64,000 nucleotides of DNA, taken from contig NC_083525.1 in assembly GCF_032362555.1 (NCBI RefSeq), positions 6,805,501 through 6,869,500 of the forward strand, given 5' to 3'. The translations under genes were made by a program, and so were the position numbers. Each line of letters starts with the position of its first letter. The stretch's first letter is position 1. The notes beneath the pieces were generated by a model. The model saw nothing but the letters and a program-made list of their open reading frames with translations, ran no database searches and was not told the DNA's origin. This DNA comes from Amyelois transitella. Lineage: Eukaryota; Arthropoda; Insecta; Lepidoptera; Pyralidae. Positions 33,886-46,405 of the stretch are shown here, one piece after another.

Positions 33886-34140
33886 GCCGTGTGGTTCCTG
33901 GCACCATTACAAAAAAGAATAGGACCACTCCATCTCTATCCCACGGATGTCGTAAAAGGCGACTAAGGGATAGGCTTATAAACTTGGGATTCCTCTTTTA
34001 GGCGATGGGCTAGCAACCTGTCACTATTTGAATCTCAATTCTATCACTAAGCCAAACAGCTGAGCGTGGCCTTTTCAAGACTGGTGGCTCTGTCTACCCC
34101 GCTAGGAATATAGACGTGATCATATGTATGTATGTATGTA
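33886..34140 (+). mobile_element. Full-length copy of the GCCGTGTGGTTCC SINE
   Basis: Segments in order are GCCGTGTGGTTCCTGGCACC, GGACCACTCCATCTCTATCC, GTCGTAAAAGGCGACTAAGG, GGCGATGGGCTAGCAACCTG and GGCTCTGTCTACCCCGC. It ends in an ATGTATGTATGTATGTA tail. It serves as a reference copy for the family in this window. Confidence 0.85.
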
Positions 34141-34728
34141 TAATATCAATTAGGACAGGAAAGGTTGATGATTTACCAAACTAGATATAGTAGCAACATA
34201 ATGAGGTTATTTTCCCCATAGTCCTTGGCTCGAAATACATCGTTGGAGGTCCACACAAAAAACAGAATATGGAAACAAGCATGACTGGTCCTCATTGTTA
34301 ATTATGGGAGGTTCTTAAATAAGCTGTTTTGTCTCAGAAATTGCGGTAATATAGGTTGAGTACTTTACCTGTTTGCGCCAGAAGAAGGGTTCTGTTCACG
34401 TGAATCTTAACGTAAACGTAAGTTGAAAGATAATAAGTAATTCTAAATTTTCATGCCAATAATAGGGACGAATCTAAATTCGCGCAGGCTTCCTTTATCC
34501 GGACATGATAATATTATTAAGAAGGTAGATATACAACCTACGAGCTACCAACTCTAATTTGGTTGTTGCACGGATGACTCCGCAACCTTTCAAAGGAATC
34601 TATTCCATATTGGATTATAGATATATTAACTTCTTTTTTACTTTTTAAAAATAAGGAAAACAAATGTTGATCAGTTTGTTTAAAATGTATAACTTATTTA
34701 TATGTAACAAAGGTGCAATATAACTGAA

Positions 34729-34936
34729 ATCCTACTACTATTATAAAGGCGAAAGTTTGTATGGATGTATGGATGTTTGTTACTCTTTCACGCAAAAACT
34801 ACTGAACCGATTACCATGAAATTTGGTATGTAGGTAGCTGAAGACCCAGAATAACACATAGGCTACTTTTTATCCCAGAGTTCCCGCGGGATTGATAGGG
34901 TTTCCATGCGGACGAAGTCGCGGGCGGCCTCTAGTA
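34729..34936 (+). mobile_element. Helitron-like or other widespread lepidopteran repeat
   Basis: It starts TCCTACTACTATTATAAAGG, continues with CACGCAAAAACTACTGAACC, and ends GACGAAGTCGCGGGCGGCCT followed by CTAGTA. A 5' TC and 3' CTAG with no terminal inverted repeat suit a non-autonomous Helitron. Decayed relatives lie near 9135, 10305-10400, 13270-13345, 28335, 42870-42980 and 45256-45420. Confidence 0.55.
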
Positions 34937-35299
34937 TTACATATATCCCAAATAAAACTTTTTTTTTTATTGGTAGGTATAGCAAATTATGGTCGCCCTA
35001 TCGTTAGAAAACTTGTACAGTAACATTAGAGCTTCGCGGTTTCTGTAAATCGTTTGTTCGATCGATTTACACGATTGGATTTGTATTGTTATGTTCGAGT
35101 CTGTTCTTAACCTAAAAAATTACATTTTATAGGTTTTCTGTCGTAATTACGATCTAGGAGTGCGCTTAATAAGTATATGTATTTTTAATTGTAAAATAAA
35201 AAGATTTTTAATAAAGTTACCGCGCTGCTTTATGGATTTCTCGAATTTAAATAAATTCTATACGATAGATATTTAAATTTAATTTTTTTAAGTCTCAGT

Positions 35300-35410
35300 A
35301 TTTTAATAGTGATCTTGGATTAATAAAAGTGACTTTTTGAGTGCTTTATGAAGTGAATAACAGAAGATAAAAGTTTGTTAAGAAGAATTTAAAGATGACT
35401 ATAAATATGG
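35300..35410 (+). promoter_or_regulatory. Candidate 5' exon: leader, ATG and donor
   Basis: A leader-like stretch runs into AAAGATGACTATAAATATGG and a strong GTAAGTATT donor, so the exon would end at 35410 after MTINM in phase 1. The phase does not match the exon at 48301, which must be read in phase 0. It would need an intermediate exon or another partner. Confidence 0.3.
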
Positions 35411-35759
35411 GTAAGTATTAATTTTAGTCAACCAATGCTTATTTTTTTTTTATAAAATTACTGTTACCTAACTGCTGAACTGATTCAGATTAGGTTAGGC
35501 ATAGGAACTTATACCATTATCTACCCTAAGTTTGACTCGTGGCTATAAGTAAATGTAGGTATAGCGTGATATACCTTATTAAGTGCGCGGGCACTGCAGC
35601 CCAGAAATACCTTATGGTTATAGGAAATTTTTGCCTTCAATAAAAAAAAACATATAGACATGTGTGATTATGTTTTTTTTTCTGAGATGATTTTGCAAGA
35701 GCCATGGACTAAGAGGGAATCTGAAGATTTAAAAACTGAAAATACCTTCATACTATAGA

Positions 35760-36090
35760 CCAGACAAAACGGGAAGAGAACGATCAAAAAGTGACCTTAG
35801 GACCACAAGGTATAAGTTACAGAGGCGGAAAGATAAGAGAATATGATATAGTAGGCCCATGGTTGTGGGAATTGGTACCTGACGGAGCAAAAGGGGTCCT
35901 TTGGGTCCCAATTCCCACAGTAGTACAGTGCGACAGTCACATCGTGTGGGTTCGCAAGGACATCGTTGAGTCACTGTCAATAGGACCTCAAAACCTGACT
36001 CCGATACTAAATATTAAAGAGGGCTTATTCTGTAACTGGGTTTGTTGATTTATGTTATTTTGTGTCTTCAAGACCCAAAATAACATATAC
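35760..36090. other. Unusual low-AT block, open on both strands, with inverted repeats
   Basis: Frames of 75 codons (minus) and 85 codons (plus) overlap here without resembling known proteins. TGTGGGAATTGG (35864-35875) and its exact complement (35908-35919) form an inverted repeat. A near-perfect 37-base hairpin (36051-36087, arms TATGTTATTTTG) lies just before a SINE that starts at about 36102. It is likely an unrecognised repeat. Confidence 0.35.
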
Positions 36091-36101
36091 TTAAGAGAAT
36101 T

Positions 36102-36325
36102 GTGCCGTGTGGTTGTCTTCTCGGCACTTTAGAATAGGATCACACCATATTTCTAATAGATGTCGTAAAAGGCGACTAAGGGAAAAGGAGGACATTCATC
36201 TAGTGTAAGCTTCCATGCTGATCTGGTGGCAAAGAAAAACAGTGTTCTCTTCCCGCGTATTTTTAAAAGTAATTTAAAGACTGCTGGCTCTGTCTACCCC
36301 GTAGCAAAGCTAATAATATGTAGAT
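36102..36325 (+). mobile_element. SINE copy (GCCGTGTGGTTCC family), rearranged
   Basis: It begins GTGCCGTGTGGTTGTC and ends with CTGGCTCTGTCTACCCCG. The middle third is replaced by unrelated sequence. Confidence 0.6.
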
Positions 36326-36554
36326 AGTTATGAATATGAAGCAAAATATGTATGCAGAGATCTTGGTAAGAGGTAGTCTCTGCCTATCCCTCCGGAAAAG
36401 AGGCGATATTTTTATGTATGTTTATAAAATTGCTAGTCAGAATAGTCTCCCATACCGGAATGAATCCCACGTGTTCTGACCTGAATGCGCCGACGCCTTT
36501 CAGAGGTGATAGTTATCAATACATATTATATCATAACTTATCTTTTACCTAGTG

Positions 36555-36775
36555 GCAGAGTGGTTAAAATAGAGGGTTTGATTCCCAATTATTTATTTTT
36601 CACCAGACTTCAAAAAAGGAAGAGGTGAAGAGGTGGTGGAATCGATGAGGTGCGAGGGTAAAATGTGTAATGCGCATAGACACTGGTTCAAATCCTACCT
36701 CTGCCATTTATGCAGCGACTCTTTACTGACTTACGTATATTAGTTTGAGTGCTGACCGATGCTATATATTGTTTC
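36555..36775 (+). mobile_element. tRNA-derived SINE, plus-strand copy
   Basis: AGTGGCAGAGTGGTTAAAAT resembles an A box, and GGTTCAAATCCTACCTCTGC carries a B box. The tail TTAGTTTGAGTGCTGACCGA is shared with the minus-strand copy at 4868-5045. Confidence 0.6.
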
Positions 36776-36901
36776 TAAAGCTATTAAAGCACAGAACACT
36801 CGATAAATCATTTTAATGTATAACTTGTCCGTATATTTAAATCAATATGTCAACAACAAAAATACATCCCACGCACATGTGATACAATTCAATTTGCTAA
36901 T

Positions 36902-37116
36902 TTTGCCGATGGTCCGGCAAGGAGATGTAGTGAAACACGTAATGGTTTTAAGTGTATTTTAAGTGTGTCTATTTTACATATATCGGTTGCTTATATACTA
37001 ATAAAGGACGTGCGTTTTGCTATCTAACTTAATCTCTAAACTTTATCTTATAGTGTGCCTTATCTGGTTATGTGCTGATTGTATGTTGTGACGAGTGGCG
37101 TAGAGATGTCGCCACA
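36902..37116 (-). repeat. 3' LTR of the gag-only element
   Basis: This 215-bp direct repeat is identical by eye to 38076-38290. In minus orientation it lies downstream of the polypurine-like tract. Confidence 0.85.
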
Positions 37117-37582
37117 GTACTCCCCCCCAAGACCGGAGGTCTGAAGTCTTGATCTTGCTGTGCAATCTGTGCTTCAGTTGTAGCTTGCAAGTGCCAGTTG
37201 TCTTCCAGTGAGTCGGAAGTTGCTCGAAGTCCTAGTGAGTCAGGAGTGAGCCGTTGCGTTGCTCGTAGTCTGCGGTGAGTCGAGACAGTAGAGAGCGAAG
37301 TCGACTTGTTGGCGCCGGGAGTTATCGTGCAGAGCTGCCACGCTGGAGAGAAGAGCGGCCGTCGAAGAGATCCAGGCGTGGGCTGCGGTAGATGCGTCGG
37401 TCGCTGAAGTCAATGAGAGTGAGTGCGGGTGGAGACAGGACCAGGAAGCTCGGTGAGTCGGCTGCGATGGACCTGCTGCGATACCCAGTTGCTGGCTTGC
37501 TGTGAGACTGCTTGCAGAGTGAGGAGTGATGCTGAGGATTGGAGTTGATGATGATGGAGAAGGTTGCTTCCAATCACGTCGG

Positions 37583-37945
37583 TCAAAGGTGTCTTCTTTC
37601 TCGACTGTTTGTTCTTGGTCTTGACCTTAATGGATAATGCTGACGATTGTAATAATCTTGACCACTGCGTCGATGACCTTGCTGAATTGCATTCAGTTCT
37701 ACTCGCATATTTGCTAATTGCGCTAATATGCACGTCATTGTGTCGTCATTTGTTTTGTTTTGATTCACGGCTGATACTTCTGTAATCTGTGAGTTTGCTA
37801 ATATTTTGTCGGCGATCTCGCTCATTTTGTTGACGTCCATGTTTTCTGTGACAGCCAGGACCGTGGTTACGGATGGCGGTAAAAGCCTCAACCATAGGAG
37901 TTTTATGGTGTCGTCGCCGATTTTTTCCTTACTCAGCACTCGCAT
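37583..37945 (-). pseudogene. Truncated gag-like frame of the LTR element
   Basis: The 120-codon frame contains the segment IGDDTIKLLWLRLLPPSVTT, then NKMSEIADKILAN. This is the C-terminal capsid pattern of Ty3/Gypsy Gag proteins. The frame stays open a little upstream of the ATG (LLRK before MRVL), showing that the normal N-terminal half of Gag is missing. No zinc knuckle follows, and the frame stops at RRHL. It is likely non-functional alone. Confidence 0.7.
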
Positions 37946-38075
37946 CTTACGTAGAAGGTGTGAAGGTTTCTTGTGCGTTGTTGCTTGATTTGCAGGGTGA
38001 TTGTGCCGAGGTGTACATTTTGTTTAGACGAATTTTCTTCTTGGTCAGTTGCTTGCTGTTCGTCGGGGTCACCAA

Positions 38076-38290
38076 TTTGCCGATGGTCCGGCAAGGAGAT
38101 GTAGTGAAACACGTAATGGTTTTAAGTGTATTTTAAGTGTGTCTATTTTACATATATCGGTTGCTTATATACTAATAAAGGACGTGCGTTTTGCTATCTA
38201 ACTTAATCTCTAAACTTTATCTTATAGTGTGCCTTATCTGGTTATGTGCTGATTGTATGTTGTGACGAGTGGCGTAGAGATGTCGCCACA
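38076..38290 (-). repeat. 5' LTR of the gag-only element
   Basis: This is the 215-bp partner of 36902-37116. The primer-binding-site-like sequence begins immediately inside it, at about 38075 reading leftward. Confidence 0.85.
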
Positions 38291-38307
38291 CTAATGATAT
38301 AAATGAT

Positions 38308-38742
38308 ATGATCGATATACCTACATCGTACATACTTTCAACTTTGAGCTCCAAGCATAAAGCCCATTTTACCTTTCGTTTGTATATATTACAGCATATA
38401 AATCTGTATTTATTTCTTGTTTTTAGCTATTACTACGTTGAGATAAGGTCTATTAAGAGATGCCTTTTGTTCCTCTTAACTGTAAAAGTTGTTGATTTAT
38501 CAATGAAGTGTCAAAAGTTCGACATTGACCCAGTTTTTATCCTGGGTTTGTTTGAAACAAAATATTTATTAGTAGGCATTGAAGACATGCAAGTAGTTAG
38601 TTATATTATTTTTTTTTTCTTCCAACTGACTTCAAATGAGAAGAAAGTTCTCGATACGATGCAAATGCAATTTTTTAAGCGTTTACAATATTTGAGGAAA
38701 CTGTTTTTAATTTCTCAAGCTATAACCAGCCAGTTCTCGTAG
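38308..38742 (+). other. Unassigned 144-codon open frame, probably spurious
   Basis: The frame begins just after the LTR element and is rich in Phe, Leu, Ile and Lys, as random AT-rich frames are. It has no recognised motif. It is listed only because of its length. Confidence 0.1.
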
Positions 38743-39174
38743 TAGTAATAAAAAGATTACTAAAAAATACCTTTAAAAAGTATATTATAAAATGAGAAGA
38801 CTGTTCTTAAAAAGTTTTTATTGTTTTCTTCAAATTTAAACGATAAACTAGCTTTTCCCGTGGGTATTTAAAAAAATCCTTGAGTGAAATTAATTTAGGA
38901 TTTGACTGTGCGTTAATTAATCTGGCCAAGAGCGAATTTTGGATTAGTACCGTATAAGAAACTTTAAATAACTTTATGCCTTAAGAAGGCGAGCTAGATA
39001 TTTATATTGAAGACACGGTTGCCCATTTTGAAAATTTTATTGATTACTTATTTACTTTCCTGCGAAATTACCTTCCCTATTTTGGTAATCGTCAATATCG
39101 TAATCGGTAATCCTTCGCCGATTCAGCATTCGTCCCGCCCCGGTCCGTGGCCCGGGGTGGGCGGTAGTGATGCT

Positions 39175-39330
39175 GATAGTCCACTATCGATAGTCTATTG
39201 GTAGGAAAAACAAAAGGATCGACATTATCAGTAGGTACTATCGAAACCAGTAATTATCGATTATGCAAAACTATTTATGGTATATCTTAAATTGGAAATC
39301 AATACCATCGACAGTATAAATCAATACCTA
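39175..39330. promoter_or_regulatory. Cluster of TATCGATA-like elements
   Basis: CTATCGATAG, ACTATCGAAAC, AATTATCGATTATG and CCATCGACAG occur within 150 bp. They resemble the DRE (TATCGATA) bound by DREF at insect promoters. A CpG-rich patch (39108-39165) lies just upstream. No exon is identified. Confidence 0.3.
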
Positions 39331-40604
39331 CTCTTATTCAAGAGTGCGTTATTTTCCATTCCCGTAAAAATTTCGAAAGATTCTCTCTTAGACCCTATAA
39401 GGAACCTGCATATGGAAGTCAGCGATTTTCGCTGTGCGTTGATGATATGTCAGTAATTTTTTTTCTTTTATTTAGAAGATTGCAGGGCAAATATTATTTA
39501 AGCAGACTGCGGCCCCGGGTATATGCTGTGGAGTGCGACCGGGAACACGCAAAGATGAGAGTGAGATTGTCGATAGTGTCGATAAGATTTTCGAGTTCGG
39601 CAACACTAGTGGGCGGTACGTTGCGGCGAGTTGCGACATTCATTGTTGTACTGTATCGGTTTCGGTTTCGCAAACTGTCGTAGGTGTACGGCGATGGTCG
39701 TAAATTTCATTTTAGGTTTAGTGAATGAAGACTTAATTACAAGCCATTTTTTGGGATTACCGTTACCGCTACCCAGTTGCGTTTAGTCATAAAAATCGGA
39801 ATAGGATATACTTACCTTTATTATTTCGTTTACTATGTGAACTCTTTGGCTGAAATCTAGACACGCGGTGCTGTGTCTAAGCAATTAAAATAGAGATATT
39901 TTTTATTTGTTGAAATCGGCTCTGTTGTTTCTGAGTTTATCACGAGAGTTTGACACGAGATTTTTATATAAAAGGATAATTTGTACTTTTATTTGGTATG
40001 AATGCAAGGCAAAATCAACATGATACAATTCAGTTATATGATTTTATAATAAAAATTTTGTCACTGATCCATTTGATGATTTTCTGATGACATTTCATTG
40101 TTTACCTTCTTTTTCTTCTCATAATAGGAACAATTATCTACATTGTTATTAACCAAATTGAAATTACCTACTGGAAAAACGAAGGTTGAAAACAACACAT
40201 ATCAATGAAATACTTGGGGAATCCAACGTGATCCGACCTACTTGTTGCTTTTGTGAAAAGGCCTTGTCTAGGCCGATTGATACCATTGAAATCTAGCGAG
40301 TACAGGCTTACACACCCACCGCTCTTCTCTGACGCAATGTAAGGCACGGCAGTTTAGTGGCAGGCAATACGTGAAACGGCCAGGTGCACTTACACCGAAA
40401 ATAAGATAAAAAGAAAAAAAAAAGCGTCAAAAAAATTCGAGTACTTTAAAACATACTGGCCACTATTTCAAGAAAAAAAAAAACGGTGAAGATTTCGCGC
40501 GAAAACATTGCTCTAGTGTCGAGTGTTTTCTTGTTTACATTCCGGTGCGTTATCTGAAAAATACCAAGTTTACAGAATTTAAGTATGCGTTGTCAGTATC
40601 AAAT

Positions 40605-40778
40605 GATTTCAGTTCGTGACTAATTCTGATAACGTTCAGCCGTCTCGTAACTGTAACGGTTATTTTGAAGTTTAATTTAAAAATTAAATCGAAATAGCAG
40701 TTTTTGTGTTTGTGTAATTTTTAAGTGAAGTGATTCAAAATTGCGATTTTCAAGATCTTTCACCGGCGATCCGGAGAG
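40605..40778 (+). promoter_or_regulatory. Candidate non-coding first exon
   Basis: An initiator-like TTCAGTTCGTG (40608) is followed by a leader-like stretch with no long frame. This runs into CCGGCGATCCGGAGAG/GTTTGTG, a possible donor at 40779. The upstream sequence (40490-40600) includes TTTCGCGCGAAAA, an E2F-like palindrome. Its partner gene is unknown. Confidence 0.3.
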
Positions 40779-41773
40779 GTTTGTGTTTTCTGATACATCT
40801 CCAATGCTTGTTTTTTGATATTGTAATGTGTATTCTTTACATAAAGCCTTGACTTTTATTAGTTTTAATGTACCTATTTACGTAAGAATCATTCAAGATA
40901 TTTTTAAAGATATGATGATTACAACGGTACATACTCTTACGTAGATAAGTACAACTGGAACTAGCGTATTCTTCGTTGACTGCTCGTTTACTATACCTTA
41001 AAGAGCAAAGTACTCGTCTATTATTATTTTTTTATTTAAGAAGGTCAATTCGGTGGCAGGAATATCTTCATGATGGTATGCCTTTAAAAACGAAGCTCGA
41101 TCCTACATCATAAAAAGTTTCTACACCAAAAGGTTCAAATGTACAGGAATATCAAGTAAATATAATAATAAAATGTATGTAATTTTATGTCATCATTATC
41201 GTAAAAATTATGTTACTGACCTTCTACACACTTCCAAAGTAAAAACAAAAATTCTTGCAGTTTGTTTTCGCTACTAATTAGAAATTTAAAATTGTTAACA
41301 ATACAATGTTGCAATTTAAAACATCCATGACCTCGTGTAAAAATTGTTTTATTTTAAATGCAGAAGTTTCCTTAATGCTAATTGATATCTATATTTTTTT
41401 ACATTGCAATATTTGATTTGCGTTTTTCAAAATTAAATTTTGACGAGAAATCCGGTTCTCATTACAAGTCTTCATCCTCCTGGCCTTAGTCCCGGTTTCG
41501 TTCTCCTGGAGGAGCCCAGGTTTCTGTGACCACCCTCGGATAGAGTTAAGTCTGGTTTTACACGTAACGACTCCCGTTTAATCTACACAATCTTTGCCGG
41601 GAATCTAATTCATATTGGATTATGGTTTGGAGTCGCTCCATTTTTAGCTTTGAATGTAAACTCCTTTTTCTTCGAGAAAACAATGACTATCTTACTGCCT
41701 ATCAACTACTAGGTACTTACTACCTCAGTGCTACTAATCCATATATTTAGATATAATAAAATTAACCTATAAG

Positions 41774-41925
41774 TTCTATTTATAAATAATACATGTATCT
41801 ATTAAAAGCGCACATGTAACGTACCTTTATTTTATTTCGGACGTTTCGAATCATTGTATTTGTAATTAAACTGTGATTTATAAATAGAAGGTACGATACA
41901 ACGCCAAAGTTTAAAATCAGTTAGG
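41774..41925. mobile_element. MITE-like element with internal inverted repeat, copy 2
   Basis: It begins CTATTTATAAATAATACATG and includes AAAAGCGCACATGTAACGTA and CCTTTATTTTATTTCGGACG. The palindrome closes with ATTTATAAATAG (41876-41887), then GTTTAAAATCAGTTA as in copy 1 at 1556-1735. Confidence 0.55.
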
Positions 41926-44900
41926 TACTTAGTATGTGACCGATGTCTGTACTTAAAGATATTAGCAAAAATGCATAAGAAGCCAAAAATGTGATGTTTA
42001 AAATTGAATGCGGTTTTCTCAGGTGTATACAATTTTTCCCCCCCGCCTACAGGAGGGGGCAATACAGGGGGTAAGATTTGTTGTATTGATACTGTCAGTG
42101 AATTTATACGGCAAAAGCAATCGCGGGCAACGGCTAGTTTTGAAATGTATTTTTTAACTAAAAAGCGTAGTTATCACCTGATTTATTTAAGGACAGAAGA
42201 TCACCTTTATTTAAGTACCTACCTAAAGAAATGAACTATACGTTAGTGCAACCAATTCAAAATATGTAAATATGGTGCCATATGGCGGCCATTAATCTCC
42301 GGTGGACAGGTGAAATATCCCGTGGGCCCGGTTTCTCCGCTATTTATACATTTTGCAACTGTTTGGGAGCAGACTTAGCAGAACTTTTAAAGGTCGAAGT
42401 CCTATTTATGATGCACATTACCACGTCCTTATTCGTTACGGGGTAAACAGTGTCAACAATTTCGTAAAAGACTACGTTAAGCTGTATGGCTATGATGGAA
42501 TTGAGATGTAAATAATGCCAGGTTGCTAACTCATCGCCTATTTATGATGTATCAAAAATAAAAGTAGGTATTTTAGTATTGCGGTAAGAGCATAAAGTAA
42601 CTATGGTCCTTTACTTAGTTGCCAACAAAATCTTAAGAATATGAATATGTTTTATCTCACATACCCGTATCTCGTCCTTTAGATTTTCCTTTTCAATAGT
42701 CTTAACGGGGTAGTCGGAGCCAATTTTTACAAGCCCATAAATCTATTTTGAACTGGATGGCTTAATGATGGCGTTCAGATTCAGATAAAAGGATAATGGG
42801 CGCAATAAGAGAAGCAGCCGGTAAACAATATTTCTTCTTTTCTTCTTGAAATTTTAATTAAGAGCCTGAAGAAACTTTTCACTTTTCATCCCGGTAAAAA
42901 CTAAAGTGTCCGTGGAATCTGCATTCTTTTGTATGGTGCGCAAAATTCGCGAGGGCAAAGCTGCGGCTAAAAGCTAGTAAGACAAAGGTAGGTACATGTT
43001 TCATAAACGTTCGTGAATCGACTCCCATCCCCTTATCAAACTTTTATACTTTTTATGTCTAAGTTTCCTATTTTTTTAGATTAACCGCTGATTAAAAAAG
43101 CTCTCTGCCTCTTGCAAGGTAAGACTTATCAACATTCGTGAATGACCCCCAAGAACCAAATTTTTTTTTATAAATTTAATCAACAAACAAGTTGACGTCT
43201 TGTCGTTTAAACAAGGGGTCATGTTTATTTGCTGGCGCCTGTACGTTAAGTTTCTTTCTTTTAACGACATTATTCCCGCGTAGGCCTTAGACACCGATCA
43301 GATGGAAATAAAATAAAAGATTTATATCCAATTGCTTCATTAACTTATCCCGTTTTGGCAGAACATTATTGGCTATAATAGTAACTTGTATAATTTAATC
43401 TGTTCACGGCAATAGCACTTGCGTCATTTACAAATATTCCATGTTTTACCGGATAAGCCTGCGATTCGCTTTTGCAAATAATTCGGCCGTGAAAATTATT
43501 TTCCTTATAGGTAATATGTAACAATATAAATAAGTATCAATTCCCAAAGAGAGTAACTAACAATTAGTAGGTACTTAATCGAAAATGGTTTATATATAAC
43601 TTAAAAAAGATTAACTATAACTTAAAATCTTTATATATTTATTTACTACTTAGAAATTAATCTTACAAATCTTATTATTTTTTTTAATAACTACGCCATT
43701 TACTAAAATAAAATACTTAAATTATTTGTTATCATTTCTGCCAGCGGAATAAAATGCAAGAATAAAAATGTGTTATGCATATATTCAAAGCCTACCGCGG
43801 CTTCCTTGCGACCACGTACTAAGTAATGACTCTTTTCAGAGTTTTGAACATTAGTTTCATTGCTAGCTAGCAAGCCCATCGCCTAAAAGATTGATTGCCT
43901 TTACAACTTGCATGGGAAGAGAAGCAGGTGGCACACACTATGTTATGTTCTCTTCGACCGACCAGCTTTGAAGCTGACCTACCCAATCCAGGATCCTGGT
44001 GATACGCGCCAACCGAACTCCTCTGCAGAGAGGTGAGGGAAAACGGGTCTAACGGGCCAAGAGTATAAGGTACGCAATACAGGGAAAGGTGGTAACAATA
44101 TGCATAGAATCGAACCAGCCCAAACGCTGAATAATTTCTACAAGGAATTAAGGAGAAAATATGACTCTAGTTTATCCGATCTTGTTCGGAAAGATACAAC
44201 ATTTCCGTTACATTTTGTATAAGTACTTCAGCAATAAAAAAAATGCAATGGAAATTTGCTACATTAGATTTAGATAATTTGATAGAATTGGTGAATTCCG
44301 TCGGATGCAGGTCGCCTCCAGCAGAGCGAGGTGGGAGTCCTATGTTCAGCAGTGACGGCTGAAATGATAATCAAGTTGAATATGGGTTTAAATGCGTAAC
44401 TTACACACACACATCGACACCTCATTTCGTAGACAAATGAAAACGGGACAACCTTGCTCTAAATTGTATCTTATCTCGTAATGATAACATTTGACGACAT
44501 TGAAAACATCCCATGGACGAGAGGCCCGAATGAGAATCCTTATCAATTACTGACGTAACATCTTTGAATTGGTTATAAATGCAGATATTTTTTTAAGAAA
44601 GTCCTTAAAACTACTAAATACTTAAAATAACGTCTACAGCTCCTACGGGATACGGGACAGTCTTGAAAAGACTGAAAGGTCCCGTTCAGCTGTAAGCTTA
44701 AAGCTTAATGATGGAATTGAGATTCAAATAGTTAAGTTTATAAGTCTTTTCCGTGATAATTTTTACATGGATACGCTTTGTATATCTCTGTATGTCTTAT
44801 TTAAATACTTTTCTTATACGTCTATCCTTATCTTGTGGATTTCGATCTCATGGTGGCATAAACCTTTTTTATCGCGTAGATAGGGCATTTCATTCATTAG

Positions 44901-46405
44901 GTATTTACAATATAAAGGCGAAGTGTACGTCACTCATGCACAGAGTAATAAATTGCTGCTACAAATGACACTTTGCTCTGTTTTGTTAAATTTGAATATT
45001 AATGATGAAATGATTTCATAAGGGATCAATGACTGAATAATAAATGTTTTTGTTGCTATTTTTGACAAAGGGTGCAGTGTAGGCGGCCGTGGGCCAATTT
45101 ATAAACTAAAGCGAACAAATATTTGTTACTTAAATTAGTTAAACAGTAACTTTGGGACCCTTGACGATGCGTGCCAATGGCAATTAACAATATTATTAAT
45201 TAAATTAATTAATTTTATTATTTATTAATTTATTTACTTAATTAATTCAATATGTGAAACTTTGTTAGGATGCGTGTGTTTGTCACTCTTTCGCACAAAA
45301 AATACTGAACAAATTTTGCGAAAATTTAGCACATTACCTAAAATAAACATAAGATACTTTTCATCCCGAAATCCGACAGGAACGAAGCCCCGTGGCCCAG
45401 CTAGGCACAATACCTTTTATAAAAACGCTGATTCCTATGCCTTGCGAGAGTTATAAGCGAACTGTTGCAAAAAGCACACCTCCGAAAGATATCATAATGC
45501 TGTATTATTTGTTTGAGAGTAGACGCGATTGATATAAGTATGTACTAATCTCGGTATGCAATGGCCGGTTTACGGTGTCGCAGGTGCCATAAGGTCAGTC
45601 AATTTTCCAATTAATAAGTGAGGAAGAAATGCTATTACTATTTTGTCACTTTTTGATTCTGAATTTTATTCATTAAGCCTAACAGCTCAACGTGGCCTGC
45701 CAGTCTTTCAAGACTGTCCCGCAATTGATATAGATGTGATTATATGGATGAATGGATGTAATGGTAGAAGAAATGGACCTATCATAATACCTAGTTACGC
45801 GTGACAAAGGTAGAAGAGATACCTACGATTTGATGAAATCCATACATAAATACACATACAATCACGTCTTCATCCCTAAAACAGAATCAACAGTCTTGAA
45901 AACACTGCAAGGCTCTAGTTCAGCTGAATAGCTGAATGGTCATTGATGGAATTGAAATTCAAATAGTGACCAGGTTGGTCTTGCTAGCCCATCACCTAAA
46001 AGATAAAAATCCCAAGTTTATAAACCTGTTCCTTGGTTGAAATTGATTTTTTAATAAATTTATAAGTATTCAATAAGTAAGAGAATTCATTTTTATAAGT
46101 ACCTATAGTTTAAAAAAGCAAGATTGAGACTTTTTGGTCAATTTATTCACTACATTTTTTTTTCACTAATCTGATGTTTTTGACTGCAAGGTGTCCAATG
46201 TGTTTATGACATAAGTTTACTATTTTCGCCTTTTGCCTACGAGAAGGTATATGTTTTAAAAATAACATAGTTAACTCCCACGTTAATCATTTACAATGTG
46301 GACGGGAGTGCGAAGGCGGAGAGAATATCAATTTGTTGTGGTGAATACAATTTTATTCATAAGAATAATACGTGTAGTATAAATGCATATTAAAGTGCTA
46401 CTTAC
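41926..46405. other. Repeat-rich, no gene identified
   Basis: SINE fragments on the minus strand lie at 42480-42545, 44650-44740 and 45845-46035. A plus-strand fragment lies at 45660-45760. Also present are Helitron-like scraps at 42870-42980 and 45256-45420, and an AT-only tract at 45185-45250. If the minus-strand exon at 46406 is real, its following exons should lie here or further left; I could not find them. Confidence 0.4.

Larger units (their letters stand above)
36902..38290 (-). mobile_element. Non-autonomous Ty3/Gypsy-like LTR element, 1389 bp, gag fragment only
   Basis: Two direct 215-bp repeats (36902-37116 and 38076-38290) bound 959 bp of internal sequence. On the minus strand each LTR starts TGTGGCGACATC. 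A primer-binding-site-like TTGGTGACCCCGACG follows the 5' LTR, and a G-rich tract (TTGGGGGGGAGTAC) precedes the 3' LTR. The 5-bp sequence CTAAT lies on both outer sides (36897-36901, 38291-38295). The internal part has a short gag-like frame and no protease, reverse transcriptase or integrase. The LTRs look identical by eye, so the insertion is recent. It probably moves using proteins of a full-length relative. Confidence 0.85.

Noticed and set aside
37322..37573. 83-codon minus-strand frame inside the LTR element as a second protein
   Set aside because: It does not resemble protease, reverse transcriptase, integrase or Env, and probably reflects degraded 3' sequence of the element.
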